Below are positions 8,484 through 17,060 of a stretch of DNA of 64,000 nt, in pieces. Below the pieces are notes generated by a model that searched no databases, was not told the origin of the DNA, and worked only from the letters and a program-made list of their open reading frames with translations. Position numbers and translations under genes: made by a program. Numbering within the stretch: position 1 is the first letter of the stretch; each line of letters opens with the position of its first letter. Origin of the DNA: Verrucomicrobiia bacterium (GTDB lineage: Bacteria > Verrucomicrobiota > Verrucomicrobiia > Limisphaerales > CAIMTB01); contig JAHCBA010000003.1 in the NCBI GenBank assembly GCA_019634625.1, positions 1 to 64,000 on the forward strand, given 5' to 3'.

Positions 8484-10250
8484 ATGAGCGCGGTTATGAG
8501 CGAACTGATTGTTGGAATCGATCTGGGGACCACGAACTCCGAGCTGGCGGTGTTGCGCGACGACGGGGTGGAGGTGCTGCCCATCCACGGGAGCCCGATC
8601 ATGCCGTCGTGTGTCGGACTCGACGCGGAAGACCGGCTGATCGTGGGGCAGGCGGCCCGGAATCAGCTCATCGCGGCGCCCGACCGGACGATTGTGTCGA
8701 TCAAGCGGCGGATGGGCGAGGATACGAAGGTGCTTCTCGGAACGCGCGAGCACACCCCGGAGGAAATCTCGTCCTTTATCCTGCGTGAACTGAAGCGGGA
8801 GGGGGAACGGCAGCTGGGCCAGCCGATCCGCAAGGCGGTCATCACTGTTCCGGCGTTCTTCAACGAGCGACAGCGGAGGGCGACGCAGGTGGCGGGGGAT
8901 CTGGCGGGCTTGGAGGTGTTGCGGATCGTGCATGAGCCGACGGCGGCGGCACTGGCCTACGGGGCGGGGGTCACGGACGGCGAACGGCTGCTGGTCTATG
9001 ACCTCGGGGGCGGGACCTTTGATGTCTCGGTGGTGGTGGCGGAGGCCGGCGTGGTCGAGGTGAAGTCGAGCCACGGCGACACGCGGCTGGGCGGGGATGA
9101 TTTCGATCAGATACTGGTGGATTACGCGACGGGACGCTTCGAGGAGCGGCATGGGGTGGACCTGCGGCAGAACCCTTCGGCGCAGCGCCGCCTGCGCGTC
9201 GTGATGGAACGGGCCAAGCGGGTGTTGTCGGACGAGCCGTTCGTCATGATCCGCGAGGAGTACCTCGACGGGACACATCACCTCGAGATGGAGCTGTTGC
9301 GAAACGAGTATGAGCGGCTGATCGAGCCGCTGTTGGAGAAGACGCTTGCCTGTCTGCACCGTGCGCTCAACGACGCGAAACTGGGGCCGAAGGACATTCA
9401 GAAGGTGATGATGGTGGGGGGCGCCACGCGGACGCCGCTGATCCGGAGACTGCTGGAAAGCCGGTTCGGGCTGGATCCGCGGGTCGAGATCAATCCGGAC
9501 CTCATTGTGGCGATGGGCGCCGCCATCCAGGCCGGGGTGATTGCGGGGCACCGGCGCCACAGCATTCTCGTGGACATCACGCCGCACACCTACAGCACGG
9601 CGGCCCTGTCGGACCGTGGCATTCGGGAGGAGCGCATTTGTGTTCCCATCATTCCCCGGAACACCCCCCTGCCCGCGAGCAAGTCCGAGTTGATGTACAC
9701 CGTGATGGACGATCAGCCGTCCGTGAATGTCGAAGCCTACCAGGGGGAGGGCGAGTATCCAGGGGACAACACGCTCGTGGGTGAGTTCCGGATCGAGGGC
9801 CTGAGCGCGGTGCCGGCCGGCAACCCCATCCTGGTGCACTTCGATCTCGACCTGAACGGGATCCTGAAGGTCACGGCGACGGAGAAGGACACCGGCCTGG
9901 CGAGGAGCGTTGCGCTGGACACCCGGGGACAGCACCACGTGGATGTCGAGGAGGCGCGCCGCAACATCGCGGCCCTGGTGGGGACGACGGCCGAATCCGG
10001 TGGGGGGATGGACATCCCCGCGGGCGGTCAGAATTCCCAGGGTGCCGCCAGTCGTGAGTTGCTGGCCACGGCCAAGGACTTGCGGAAGCGGAGCGAAGCC
10101 TTGTTGGAGAAGGGTGTCGCCGCCGAGGATGCCACGGAGATCCGTGAACTTGTGCATCAGAGCGCCCATGCGATCACGGAGGGGAATTGGGAGGCGCTGC
10201 GGACGCACAACGATGCGCTCTCCGATGTGTTGTTCTACCTCGAGGACTAG
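8484..10250 (+). CDS. Hsp70 family chaperone, HscC-like
   Basis: This is a 588-residue Hsp70. The nucleotide-binding domain has all key motifs: phosphate 1 [14 protein letters not shown], connect [10 protein letters not shown], phosphate 2 [14 protein letters not shown], adenosine [14 protein letters not shown]. The substrate-binding beta domain follows (about residues 370-500), with [14 protein letters not shown] and VNVEAYQGE, wording close to the HscC group rather than to DnaK. The C-terminal lid is short and ends [10 protein letters not shown], without a DnaK-type EEVD or disordered tail. I chose the ATG at 8484; a second ATG at 8496 ([11 protein letters not shown]) fits the family equally well. 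It lies directly after a GrpE-like gene and before a zinc-ribbon gene in one operon. Clients are unknown. Confidence 0.93.
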   Translation: MSAVMSELIVGIDLGTTNSELAVLRDDGVEVLPIHGSPIMPSCVGLDAEDRLIVGQAARNQLIAAPDRTIVSIKRRMGEDTKVLLGTREHTPEEISSFILRELKREGERQLGQPIRKAVITVPAFFNERQRRATQVAGDLAGLEVLRIVHEPTAAALAYGAGVTDGERLLVYDLGGGTFDVSVVVAEAGVVEVKSSHGDTRLGGDDFDQILVDYATGRFEERHGVDLRQNPSAQRRLRVVMERAKRVLSDEPFVMIREEYLDGTHHLEMELLRNEYERLIEPLLEKTLACLHRALNDAKLGPKDIQKVMMVGGATRTPLIRRLLESRFGLDPRVEINPDLIVAMGAAIQAGVIAGHRRHSILVDITPHTYSTAALSDRGIREERICVPIIPRNTPLPASKSELMYTVMDDQPSVNVEAYQGEGEYPGDNTLVGEFRIEGLSAVPAGNPILVHFDLDLNGILKVTATEKDTGLARSVALDTRGQHHVDVEEARRNIAALVGTTAESGGGMDIPAGGQNSQGAASRELLATAKDLRKRSEALLEKGVAAEDATEIRELVHQSAHAITEGNWEALRTHNDALSDVLFYLED

Positions 10251-10261
10251 CTTTCGCATCC

Positions 10262-10579
10262 ATGGTCATCCGGTGTCCGGCATGCAACAAGACGGGCCAG
10301 GCGGAGGCGCGGTGCGCCCGCTGCGGCTGTGAGTTGACCGAACTGCGGCGGATTGCGGTGGCGGCTCGCGTGCACTGGCGGATGGGGATGGAAGCCCTTC
10401 GCCAGGGAGTGTGGACGGAGGCGTTGGACCGGGCGGGGCGTTCCTGGGCCATGCGACATTCGGCAGACGCGGCACGGTTGGGGTTTCTGGCGGCCGGCGC
10501 CGCCGGTGATAGCGTGGCCGCCTGCCAGTGGCATGCGCGTGCAGAGGCGGGGGCGGAGGGCAGCCGGACCGGGGGATGA
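10262..10579 (+). CDS. Small zinc-ribbon protein with a helical tail
   Basis: The 105-residue product starts MVIRCPACNKTGQAEARCARCGCEL, with two CPxC/CxxC pairs that should bind one zinc ion. A helical, TPR-like segment follows (residues 30-90: HWRMGMEALRQGVWTEALDRAGRSWAMRHS, here broken by domain sense, ending AAGAAGDSVAACQWHAR). It starts 12 bp after the Hsp70 stop and ends the operon just before a MITE copy. Zinc ribbons are often found on co-chaperones (for example the DnaJ zinc domain), so it might supply the client-binding role missing from the short J-like protein. That is inference. I do not recognise a named family. Confidence 0.7.
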   Translation: MVIRCPACNKTGQAEARCARCGCELTELRRIAVAARVHWRMGMEALRQGVWTEALDRAGRSWAMRHSADAARLGFLAAGAAGDSVAACQWHARAEAGAEGSRTGG

Positions 10580-10629
10580 CGGGGAGCGGAGAGGGGGCGT
10601 CGAGGCTGGCTGTTCAGCGTTTCTGGATC

Positions 10630-10792
10630 CGGTGCATCCCGGAGTTGTGGGTGAGGAGGCAGCCGATCGGAGGGACGAGCTCTGCGAGTCCTGGAACCAA
10701 CGCTCCACACCGTTGCGGCATTGTGGAACCCGGCCCTCCGAGGCGACGCTTCACGAAGTTCGCACCTCACCCCGCAAATCCGGGATGCACGG
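10630..10792. mobile_element. MITE-like element, copy 2 (163 bp, 9-bp target duplication)
   Basis: It begins CGGTGCATCCCGGA and ends TCCGGGATGCACGG like copy 1 and is in the same orientation, but is 12 bp shorter internally. It is flanked by perfect 9-bp direct repeats TTCTGGATC at 10621-10629 and 10793-10801. The interior keeps blocks seen in copy 1, such as GGAGGGACGAGCTC and CTCCACACC. No transposase is encoded. It sits between the chaperone operon and a stretch of gene debris. Confidence 0.88.
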
Positions 10793-10876
10793 TTCTGGAT
10801 CGGCGGCGCGGATTGTCTCTGGCACGGGTCGGGTCAGCGTGACCATACAGACATCTCCAACGAAGCGGAGGCCGGT

Positions 10877-11227
10877 GTTGGGATTCGTGTCTTTGGAATC
10901 GGGCTGTTGACGAAGGTGAAGGCGTTGATGAAGGGAGACGTGGAGCGTCGCACCACGGTACGGCAACGGCTTCGCAACAGCGGCAACGAACTGGTCGATC
11001 AGGTCAACCTGCTCGTCGATCATGCGACCGCGAAGCTGAAGGAGAAGGGCAGGCCTCACGAACTCCTCATTGTCCAGGACGACCTCGATCGACTCCCCAG
11101 TGAGGTTGCCCGACGGCTCTATTTCGATCACGGAGACATGCTGAAGCAACTGCGTGCCCACCTGATCTTCACCGTGCCAATCGCGATGGTGCTGGCGCCA
11201 TGGCCTATCGGCACCGTGTTTGAGTGA
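10877..11227 (+). pseudogene. Fragment of a P-loop ATPase
   Basis: The readable frame gives about 116 residues, including a Walker-B-like ELLIVQDDLDRLP and then a segment ending HLIFTVPIAMVLAPW. This resembles the C-terminal half of the nucleotide-binding domain in KAP/STAND-type ATPases. There is no Walker A motif upstream: the frame runs back into MITE copy 2, so the 5' end of the gene is gone. The frame stops at 11227 inside what should be a longer domain. I read it as a decayed remnant. An expressed short protein cannot be excluded, but there is no clear start or ribosome-binding site. Confidence 0.55.
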
Positions 11228-11734
11228 GCGTGGCCACCTTCGATTTCCCGACGGCACCGGTGGCGTCATCGGTCGAGCTTGTTCCGATGGAGGAGGCGGA
11301 TTTCGAGGTGTGGCAAGGCCGTTCCCTCGTCCGTCAGCGCGAAGGGGTCGAGATCCTCCGAGAGCAATTGAGGCAACTGGAGCATTCGGTGGGCGACCGG
11401 CCTCCCGTTCCGCGGGAACGGGTGCAGAGGGCCTCTTTGCTTGGAGAGTTGGGAAAGGCCCATGCAGCAGTGCTTTGGCGAACGGCCCGACTCTTGCGCG
11501 GCCGAGGTGGCCCGGAGTTTGGGGCTGCTTGGGTATTGCCTGGCTGCGTTGGGCCGCACCTCGGAGGCGGTCGCCGCCGTCGAGGAGGCGTTGCGGCTGG
11601 TCCTCCCGCACGTTGAACGGGACCCTGAAGCCCATGGCGACCTGGTCGAGGTGCTCACCCGCCACTACATGAAGTGGGCGGCCAGCATCGGGCACGCGGG
11701 GGATCAATCCTTGCTTGGCCGGGGAGGCGGGTAG
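11224..11734 (+). pseudogene. TPR protein remnant with a frameshift
   Basis: The first frame (from 11224) gives REGVEILREQLRQLEHSV and RASLLGELGKAHAAVLWRT. The helical TPR pattern then moves to another frame (AAEVARSLGLLGYCLAALG, SEAVAAVEEALRLVLP) and ends at 11734. The frame change lies between about 11440 and 11500. The two halves read as consecutive TPR units, so this looks like one gene broken by an indel, possibly once joined to the ATPase fragment just upstream, as in STAND-type ATPase-TPR proteins. It ends 2 bp before the trpS stop on the other strand. Confidence 0.5.
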
Positions 11735-11735
11735 C

Positions 11736-12701
11736 TCAGGCGAGGCCGCAGGCCTGGCGGGCGCGGTGGAGGACGGGAGCGGCGATGTGGCGGGCGCGTT
11801 CGGCGCCTTTGCGAAGAACCTGGTGGACGTGATCGAGATTGGCCTCGAGTTCGCGCCGGCGCTCGCGGGCGATGGCGAAGTGGTTCCAGTAATGTTCGAA
11901 GAGGGCCTTCTTGAGGTCGCCGTAGCCGAAGCCACCGGCCCGGAGACGTTCTTCGACGGACTGGGCGACGTCGGGCGGAGCCACGAGTTTGAGGAGCTGG
12001 ACGGCGTGGTTGCGGTCGGCGTCGGGCTTGGGTTCCTGAGGAGTGCGGCTGTCCATGACGATGGACATCACTTTTTTCCGCAGTGCCTTCTCGTCGCCGA
12101 AGATCTCGATGGTGTTGCCGTAGCTCTTGCTCATTTTCTGGCCGTCGGTGCCGGGGACGACGGCGACCTCGGAGCGGATCTCGGGTTCGGGGAGGAGGAA
12201 GGTGGCGCCATAGGTCTCGTTGAACTTGATGGCGATGTCGCGGGTGACCTCGACGTGCTGCTTCTGGTCGCGGCCGACGGGCACGATGTTCGAGTCGTAG
12301 ATGAGGATGTCGGCGGCCATGAGGACGGGGTAGGCGAACAGGCCGTGATTCACCGGAATCCCGCGGGCGGCCTTGTCCTTGTAGCTGTGACAGCGTTCGA
12401 GGAGGCCCATGGGGGTGACGGTGCTGAGGAGCCAGGTGAGCTCGCAGTGTTCCGGGACGTCGGATTGGCGGAAGAAGACGGCGCGGTCGGGATCGAGTCC
12501 GCAGGCGAGGAAGTCGAGGGCAACGTCGAGGACGTTGCGGCGGCGCTGGGTGGCATCGAAGAGCGAGGTCATCGAGTGGTAATCGGCGATGAAGTAGAAC
12601 GCCTCGCCCCGGTTCTGGAGTTCGATGGCCGGCCGCATCATTCCGAAGTAATTGCCCACGTGGAGCGCCCCGGACGGCTGGATCCCCGACAGAATTCGCA
12701 T
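11736..12701 (-). CDS. trpS: Tryptophanyl-tRNA synthetase
   Basis: The 321-residue protein is full length for bacterial TrpRS. It charges tRNA-Trp in the cytoplasm. The class I signatures are clear: the HIGH-equivalent HVGN at residues 14-17 within SGIQPSGALHVGNYFG, and GQKMSKSYGNTIEIF near residue 190. Other family markers are ADYHSMTS, YPVLMAADILIYDSNIVPVGRDQKQHVE, and the anticodon-binding helices at the C-terminus. It is transcribed away from the sulfatase at 12983, with a repeat cluster in the gap. Nothing unusual in the catalytic residues. Confidence 0.97.
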   Translation of the reverse strand: MRILSGIQPSGALHVGNYFGMMRPAIELQNRGEAFYFIADYHSMTSLFDATQRRRNVLDVALDFLACGLDPDRAVFFRQSDVPEHCELTWLLSTVTPMGLLERCHSYKDKAARGIPVNHGLFAYPVLMAADILIYDSNIVPVGRDQKQHVEVTRDIAIKFNETYGATFLLPEPEIRSEVAVVPGTDGQKMSKSYGNTIEIFGDEKALRKKVMSIVMDSRTPQEPKPDADRNHAVQLLKLVAPPDVAQSVEERLRAGGFGYGDLKKALFEHYWNHFAIARERRRELEANLDHVHQVLRKGAERARHIAAPVLHRARQACGLA

Positions 12702-12779
12702 GGGCGAAGGCTAGCGGGGAGGTGCGTTGAGGGACAACGACGCAGGCACCGCACGGCATGGAACTGTCGCGCCGAGCAG

Positions 12780-12932
12780 GCAACAAAAAGATGTCTGACT
12801 AATATCAGGGCACCGGACGGAAGCGATTCACGGGGTATCGGGCGGGAGCGTGGCGTCAACAATAGCGAGCCTGACCTACTATAATTCCGGGCGCATGCCG
12901 TCAACAATGGCTAGCCTGACCTATTATAAATT
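12780..12932 (+). repeat. Cluster of three interspersed AT-rich ~35-bp repeat units
   Basis: Three units are visible at 12780-12809, 12855-12886 and 12900-12932. The last two are 45 bp apart and nearly identical: GTCAACAAT, a short variable part, AGCCTGACCTA, then TATAATT or TATAAATT. The GTCA and TGAC tetramers at the ends of the core form a short inverted repeat. The cluster sits in the 281-bp gap between the divergent genes trpS and the sulfatase, where promoters should be, and its TATAAT-like ends could supply -10 boxes. Related units occur at 37-114, 20772-20908, 50558-50729 and 53271-53297. Confidence 0.75.
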
Positions 12933-12982
12933 ACTGCTGCTCTGCTGCTTCCAATTCCTTGGCAGGCTCTTACGGTTCGGGG

Positions 12983-14344
12983 ATGCGATGGAACGGTGGT
13001 GGAATCCTGGGGTGGATTGTTGCGGGTCTATTGGGCACGGCAGGCATGGCGGGTGCGGCGGACGGGGCGGTGCGGCCGAATGTGATTCTGATCATGGCGG
13101 ACGATCAGGGGTCGGTGGACCTGGGGTGCTACGGTGCGGTTGATCTGCACACGCCACATCTCGATGCGCTGGCGGCGAGGGGGGTGCGGTTCACGCAGTT
13201 CTACTCGGCCGCGCCGGTGTGTTCGCCGTCGCGGGCCGGGACGCTGACCGGGCGGTGGCCGGTGCGGGCGGGGGTGCCGAACAATGCGCCATCACAGAGG
13301 GGCGGGGCGGGCGGACTGCCGCCGGAGGAGGTGACGATCGCGGAAATGTTCCGGGCGGCGGGTTACGCGACGGCACACGTGGGCAAGTGGCACCTTGGGT
13401 ACACGCCCGGGCGGTTGCCGCGGGCGCAGGGGTTCGACCACAGCTTCGGGCACATGGGGGGGTGCATCGACAATTATTCCCACTTCTTCTACTGGAGCGG
13501 CCCGAACGTCCATGACCTGTGGCGCAACGAAGAGGAGGTGTTTCATGACGGCGAGTATTTCCCGGACCTGATGGTGCGCGAGGCCGTGGCGTTCATGGAG
13601 CGGGAGCGGGAACGTCCGTTCTTCCTCTATTACGCGTTGAACACGCCGCACTATCCGTATCAGGGGGATGCCAGGTGGCTGGAGCGGTTTCGGGATCTGC
13701 CTTATCCGCGAAACCTGTACGCGGCGTTCGTCGCCGCGCAGGATGAACGGCTTGGAGCGTTGTTTGCATCCGTGGATGAACTTGGCCTGCGGGAGCGAAC
13801 GATCGTGGTGTTCCAAAGCGACAACGGATATTCGACCGAGGAACGCGCCCATTTCGGCGGGGGACGGTCGGGTCCGTACCGTGGCGCGAAGTTCAGCCTG
13901 TTCGAGGGTGGCATCCGGCTTCCGGCGATCGTGTCGTGGCCGGGTCGATTGCCGGCCGGGGCGGGGCGGGACCAGGTGGCCCATGCCTGCGATCTGCTGC
14001 CGACCCTGGCCGAGTTGTGCGGGATCCCGACGCCAGCGGTCCACCTGGACGGGCGCAGCCTGGCCGGCGTCCTGCGGGACGGCGCGGCGCCGAGCCCGCA
14101 TGCGACGCGGTCCCTGCACTGGCAGGTGGGGATTGGGCCGAATGCGGACTGGGCGGTGCGGGAGGGGGACTGGAAGCTGATCGGAAACGCCCGGGACACG
14201 GGTGAAGGGGCGGACGTGCGGGAGCGAATTCCGCTGTTTCTCGTGAACCTGGCGGAGGATCCGGGCGAGACGACCAACCTGGCCGAGCGCCATCCGGAAC
14301 ATGTGGCACGCCTGCACGAGCGGCACGAGCGGCATTTGGAGTGA
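12983..14344 (+). CDS. Secreted type I sulfatase
   Basis: The protein has a hydrophobic signal segment (ILGWIVAGLLGTAGMAGAA) and then the alkaline-phosphatase-superfamily sulfatase fold: metal-binding NVILIMADDQG, the modification motif CSPSR with the cysteine at about residue 80 that must be converted to formylglycine, GKWHLG, and FQSDNGY near the second metal site. It should remove sulfate esters from sulfated polysaccharides outside the cytoplasm, which fits marine or freshwater verrucomicrobia. The start at 12983 (MRWNGG) gives 453 residues; an ATG at 12959 adds eight. A GGGG stretch precedes 12983. It is followed by a heptamer repeat and a discoidin-type gene. The needed formylglycine-generating enzyme is not in the window. 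Confidence 0.93.
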   Translation: MRWNGGGILGWIVAGLLGTAGMAGAADGAVRPNVILIMADDQGSVDLGCYGAVDLHTPHLDALAARGVRFTQFYSAAPVCSPSRAGTLTGRWPVRAGVPNNAPSQRGGAGGLPPEEVTIAEMFRAAGYATAHVGKWHLGYTPGRLPRAQGFDHSFGHMGGCIDNYSHFFYWSGPNVHDLWRNEEEVFHDGEYFPDLMVREAVAFMERERERPFFLYYALNTPHYPYQGDARWLERFRDLPYPRNLYAAFVAAQDERLGALFASVDELGLRERTIVVFQSDNGYSTEERAHFGGGRSGPYRGAKFSLFEGGIRLPAIVSWPGRLPAGAGRDQVAHACDLLPTLAELCGIPTPAVHLDGRSLAGVLRDGAAPSPHATRSLHWQVGIGPNADWAVREGDWKLIGNARDTGEGADVRERIPLFLVNLAEDPGETTNLAERHPEHVARLHERHERHLE

Positions 14345-14346
14345 GA

Positions 14347-14409
14347 CCTGAGACCTGAAGCCTGAAGCCTGAAGCCTGAAGCCTGAAGCCTGAAGCCTGA
14401 AGCCTGAAG
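14347..14409. repeat. Tandem heptamer array, CCTGAAG x 8 plus one variant
   Basis: Eight perfect CCTGAAG units run from 14354 to 14409, preceded by one degenerate unit CCTGAGA at 14347. The array begins two bases after the sulfatase stop. Seven-base units would shift reading frame if copy number changed, but the array lies outside the coding region. It may vary in length between strains. The rest of the 274-bp gap (14410-14618) is G-rich and I see no other feature there. Confidence 0.97.
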
Positions 14410-14618
14410 GGTGAGGGCTGGGGCGGGGCTTGGGGGAGCGTCGGGTTGGGGTGGGAGGCATGGGTTTTCGGTGCGGGGTTGGCGGGATGGGTCCATGCTT
14501 GCCGACGACGGTCGGGCACAAGCGGCTTGTTCGGGGGCGCCGGGTGGGATGGAATCGAAGTCAAACGGCGTTGCCAACGTCGGACGCGACCGTGAATTGT
14601 CATCTGAAACACACGAAC

Positions 14619-15320
14619 ATGAACCGAGACCTTGTCATTTCTCTGCGACGTCGCCTGGGCGGCGGCCTGCTGGCGGCGTGCGTCGCCCTGGGGGCCCTGG
14701 CTTTGCCGGCGGCGGGCGAAACCGGATTGGAGCCGCTGCCGCTGCAATTTCCCGAGCCGACCCTGCGCGGCACCCCGGAGGATCTTCCCTCGGGACCGAC
14801 GATTGAACCGCCTCCGAAGGAAGCGCCGGCGCCGTTCCTGGCGCCCGCGGGGGTGAAGAATGTGGCGTTGGGGAAGCCGGTGACCAGCAGTGTGCGGCCG
14901 TTTACGGGGGAATTGTCGCAGTTGGTGGACGGCAAGAAGGAGGCGTTCGATTCGGACGCCATCGAGATGCGGAGCCGGACGCAATGGGTGCAGGTGGATC
15001 TCGGGGCGCCGCACAAGTTGTACGCGATCGTGATGTGGCATGATCACCGGTACATCCAGATCACGCGGGACGTGATCCTTCAGGTGGCGGATGACGCCGA
15101 GTTCACGGAGAACGTGCGGACGCTGTTCAACAACGACATGGACGATTCCTCTGGGCTGGGGGTGGGAACGGACAAGGAGTACTTCGAGACGCACTACGGC
15201 AAGGTGGTGGACGCCAAGGGCGAGGTGGCGCGGTACGTGCGGGGCTATTCGCGGGGCACGAGTCTTACGGCGCTGAACTGCTGGCAGGAGCTGGAGGTGT
15301 ACGGCATTCCCGTCCCATGA
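14619..15320 (+). CDS. Secreted discoidin (F5/8 type C)-like protein
   Basis: The 233-residue protein begins MNRDLVISLRRRLGG and has a hydrophobic core ending at ALPAAGE, a Sec signal peptide. After a proline-rich linker (residues 45-80), a single galactose-binding-like beta-sandwich begins at NVALGKPVTSS and continues through LVDGKKE, WVQVDLGAPHKLYAIVMWH and a C-terminal SLTALNCWQELEVYG, the usual discoidin layout. Such domains bind carbohydrates or surfaces. No catalytic domain is attached. It overlaps the next gene by 4 bp (ATGA), so the two are translationally coupled. Its role beside a sulfatase is probably glycan binding, by inference. Confidence 0.78.
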   Translation: MNRDLVISLRRRLGGGLLAACVALGALALPAAGETGLEPLPLQFPEPTLRGTPEDLPSGPTIEPPPKEAPAPFLAPAGVKNVALGKPVTSSVRPFTGELSQLVDGKKEAFDSDAIEMRSRTQWVQVDLGAPHKLYAIVMWHDHRYIQITRDVILQVADDAEFTENVRTLFNNDMDDSSGLGVGTDKEYFETHYGKVVDAKGEVARYVRGYSRGTSLTALNCWQELEVYGIPVP

Positions 15321-16948
15321 AGGGCTGGGCCAGGCTCTGGCCGATTCTGTTGATCGCCGTCGCGGGAGGAATCTTCCGCGGCGGCGATCTGGCTGTCCGG
15401 CCGCTGCACAATGACGAGGCGATCAACGCCTTCAAGCTGGCCGAACTTCATGACCATGGCCGGTACCGATATGACCCGCATGAGTATCATGGTCCGGTCC
15501 TGTACTACGCTTCGCTGCCCGTCTTGAAGGGGGTTTCGTGGGTGCGGCCCGGACAACCGGACGAGGTGGGGATGCGGTGGGTGACGGTGCTGTTCGGGGT
15601 GGGGTTGATCCTGTTGCTGCCGCTGGTGCGTGACGGCATGGGGACGGGCCCGATGGTGGTGGCGGGGGTGCTGACGGCGGTGTCGCCGGCGATGGTGTAT
15701 TACAGCCGTTACTACATCCACGAGGTGCCGCTGGTGTTTTTCACGTTTCTGACGCTGGCGGCGGGGTGGCGGTATGTGCGGCGTCCCGGGTGGGGTTGGG
15801 CGGCGATGGCGGGGGTGGGGGTGGGGTTGATGTATGCCACCAAGGAGACTTTCGTGTTTGCGGTGGCTGCCGCGGCGGCCGGGGTGTTGGTGATGGCGGC
15901 GGCGGGCCGCGGAGCGGCCGGTGCTGGCGAGGCGGAGGGGGATGCGGCGGGAACGCGGGGGTGGGTGGGACGGATCGGACTCCGGTGGCGTCGGGTCATG
16001 GGACAGGTCCAACCGCGGCATTGGGGCATGGCGGGCGGTCTCGCGATCGGGGTGGCGGTGGTGTTATTCTCATCGTTTCTGGCGAATCCCGGTGGTCCGT
16101 GGGATGCGGTGCGGACCTATTTCATCTGGCTGGAACGGGCGGGCGGGGCGTCGCCGCACATCCATCCGTGGCACTTCTACTGGGAACGGCTGGCCTGGTA
16201 CCGATGGCCGGGGGAACGGGTGTGGACGGAAGGGGCGATCCTGCTGCTGGCAGGGGTGGGCGTGGTGGGCGTCTGGTGGCGGCGGCCGGGGGGGGGTGGC
16301 GGGGTGGACTGGCGGTGGGGACGATTTCTATCGGTGTACACGCTGCTGCTGGCGGGGATGTACAGCGCGATTCCGTACAAGACGCCGTGGTGTTTTCTGG
16401 GGTTCCTGCACGGGCTGATCCTGTTGGCGGGCGTGGGAGGTTGGGTGTTGGTGACTGTGGTGCGGCCCGTCTGGTTGCGGGTCCTGCCCGGGCTGGCGTT
16501 GGCGGCGGCGGCGGGGCAGTTGGGCTGGCAGGCGTGGCGGGCGAGCTACTGGATGCCGGCGGATTTCCGGAATCCGTATGTGTACGCGCACACGGCCGGG
16601 GATGTGGAGAATCTGCTGGAGCGGGTGGCGGAACTGGTGGCGGTGCATCCGGAGGGGGAACGGATGCCGATGCAGGTGATGGCGCCACGGAGCGAGTATT
16701 GGCCGCTGCCGTGGTACTGGCGTCGGATGGAGCGGGTGGGGTGGTGGGATGCGGTGCCGGAGAATCCTTATGCGGCGGTGGTGGTGGCGGCGACGGGATT
16801 GAATGCGAATCTGGAGGAACGTTCGGAGGGGGCGATGCGGATGGTGGGGATGTTCGAGTTGCGACCGAGGTTCTTCGTCGAGGTGTATGTCGAGCGGGAG
16901 CTGTGGGCGCGGTTCCTGGAGGCGCGGGCGGCAGCGAGGCGAAGATAG
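15317..16948 (+). CDS. Polytopic membrane protein, Agl23-like (TIGR03663 family)
   Basis: The 543-residue protein has around ten hydrophobic segments. Near the N-terminus it carries the family signature RPLHNDEAINAFK followed by HEYHGPVLYY. This matches the Agl23/TIGR03663 group of GT-C-type, PMT-like membrane proteins, linked in archaea to flippase activity in protein glycosylation. The Asp-Glu pair just after the first membrane helix is the expected catalytic or metal site in GT-C enzymes. A soluble C-terminal part (from about residue 420) holds PMQVMAPRSEYWPLPWYWRR. It is coupled to the discoidin gene by a 4-bp overlap. Its substrate is unknown. The protein is very rich in Gly and Ala because of GC pressure. 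Confidence 0.8.
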   Translation: MKGWARLWPILLIAVAGGIFRGGDLAVRPLHNDEAINAFKLAELHDHGRYRYDPHEYHGPVLYYASLPVLKGVSWVRPGQPDEVGMRWVTVLFGVGLILLLPLVRDGMGTGPMVVAGVLTAVSPAMVYYSRYYIHEVPLVFFTFLTLAAGWRYVRRPGWGWAAMAGVGVGLMYATKETFVFAVAAAAAGVLVMAAAGRGAAGAGEAEGDAAGTRGWVGRIGLRWRRVMGQVQPRHWGMAGGLAIGVAVVLFSSFLANPGGPWDAVRTYFIWLERAGGASPHIHPWHFYWERLAWYRWPGERVWTEGAILLLAGVGVVGVWWRRPGGGGGVDWRWGRFLSVYTLLLAGMYSAIPYKTPWCFLGFLHGLILLAGVGGWVLVTVVRPVWLRVLPGLALAAAAGQLGWQAWRASYWMPADFRNPYVYAHTAGDVENLLERVAELVAVHPEGERMPMQVMAPRSEYWPLPWYWRRMERVGWWDAVPENPYAAVVVAATGLNANLEERSEGAMRMVGMFELRPRFFVEVYVERELWARFLEARAAARRR

Positions 16949-17036
16949 GGCGGGTCAGGCGGCCGTCAGAGTGTGCGAGCCCGGGCACGCTGACGCGTGG
17001 ACACCGGGCGGCAGTGCGGAATTGGGCTGTTGGGTA

Positions 17037-17051
17037 CGGCGGCTTCCGCCG
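17037..17051. terminator. Short GC hairpin between convergent genes
   Basis: CGGCGG, a CTT loop and CCGCCG form a 6-bp stem 9 bp before the pyc stop codon, in the 112-bp gap between the convergent Agl23-like gene and pyc. There is no U tract, so intrinsic termination is only a guess. Confidence 0.3.
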
Positions 17052-17060
17052 GTTGGGGGA

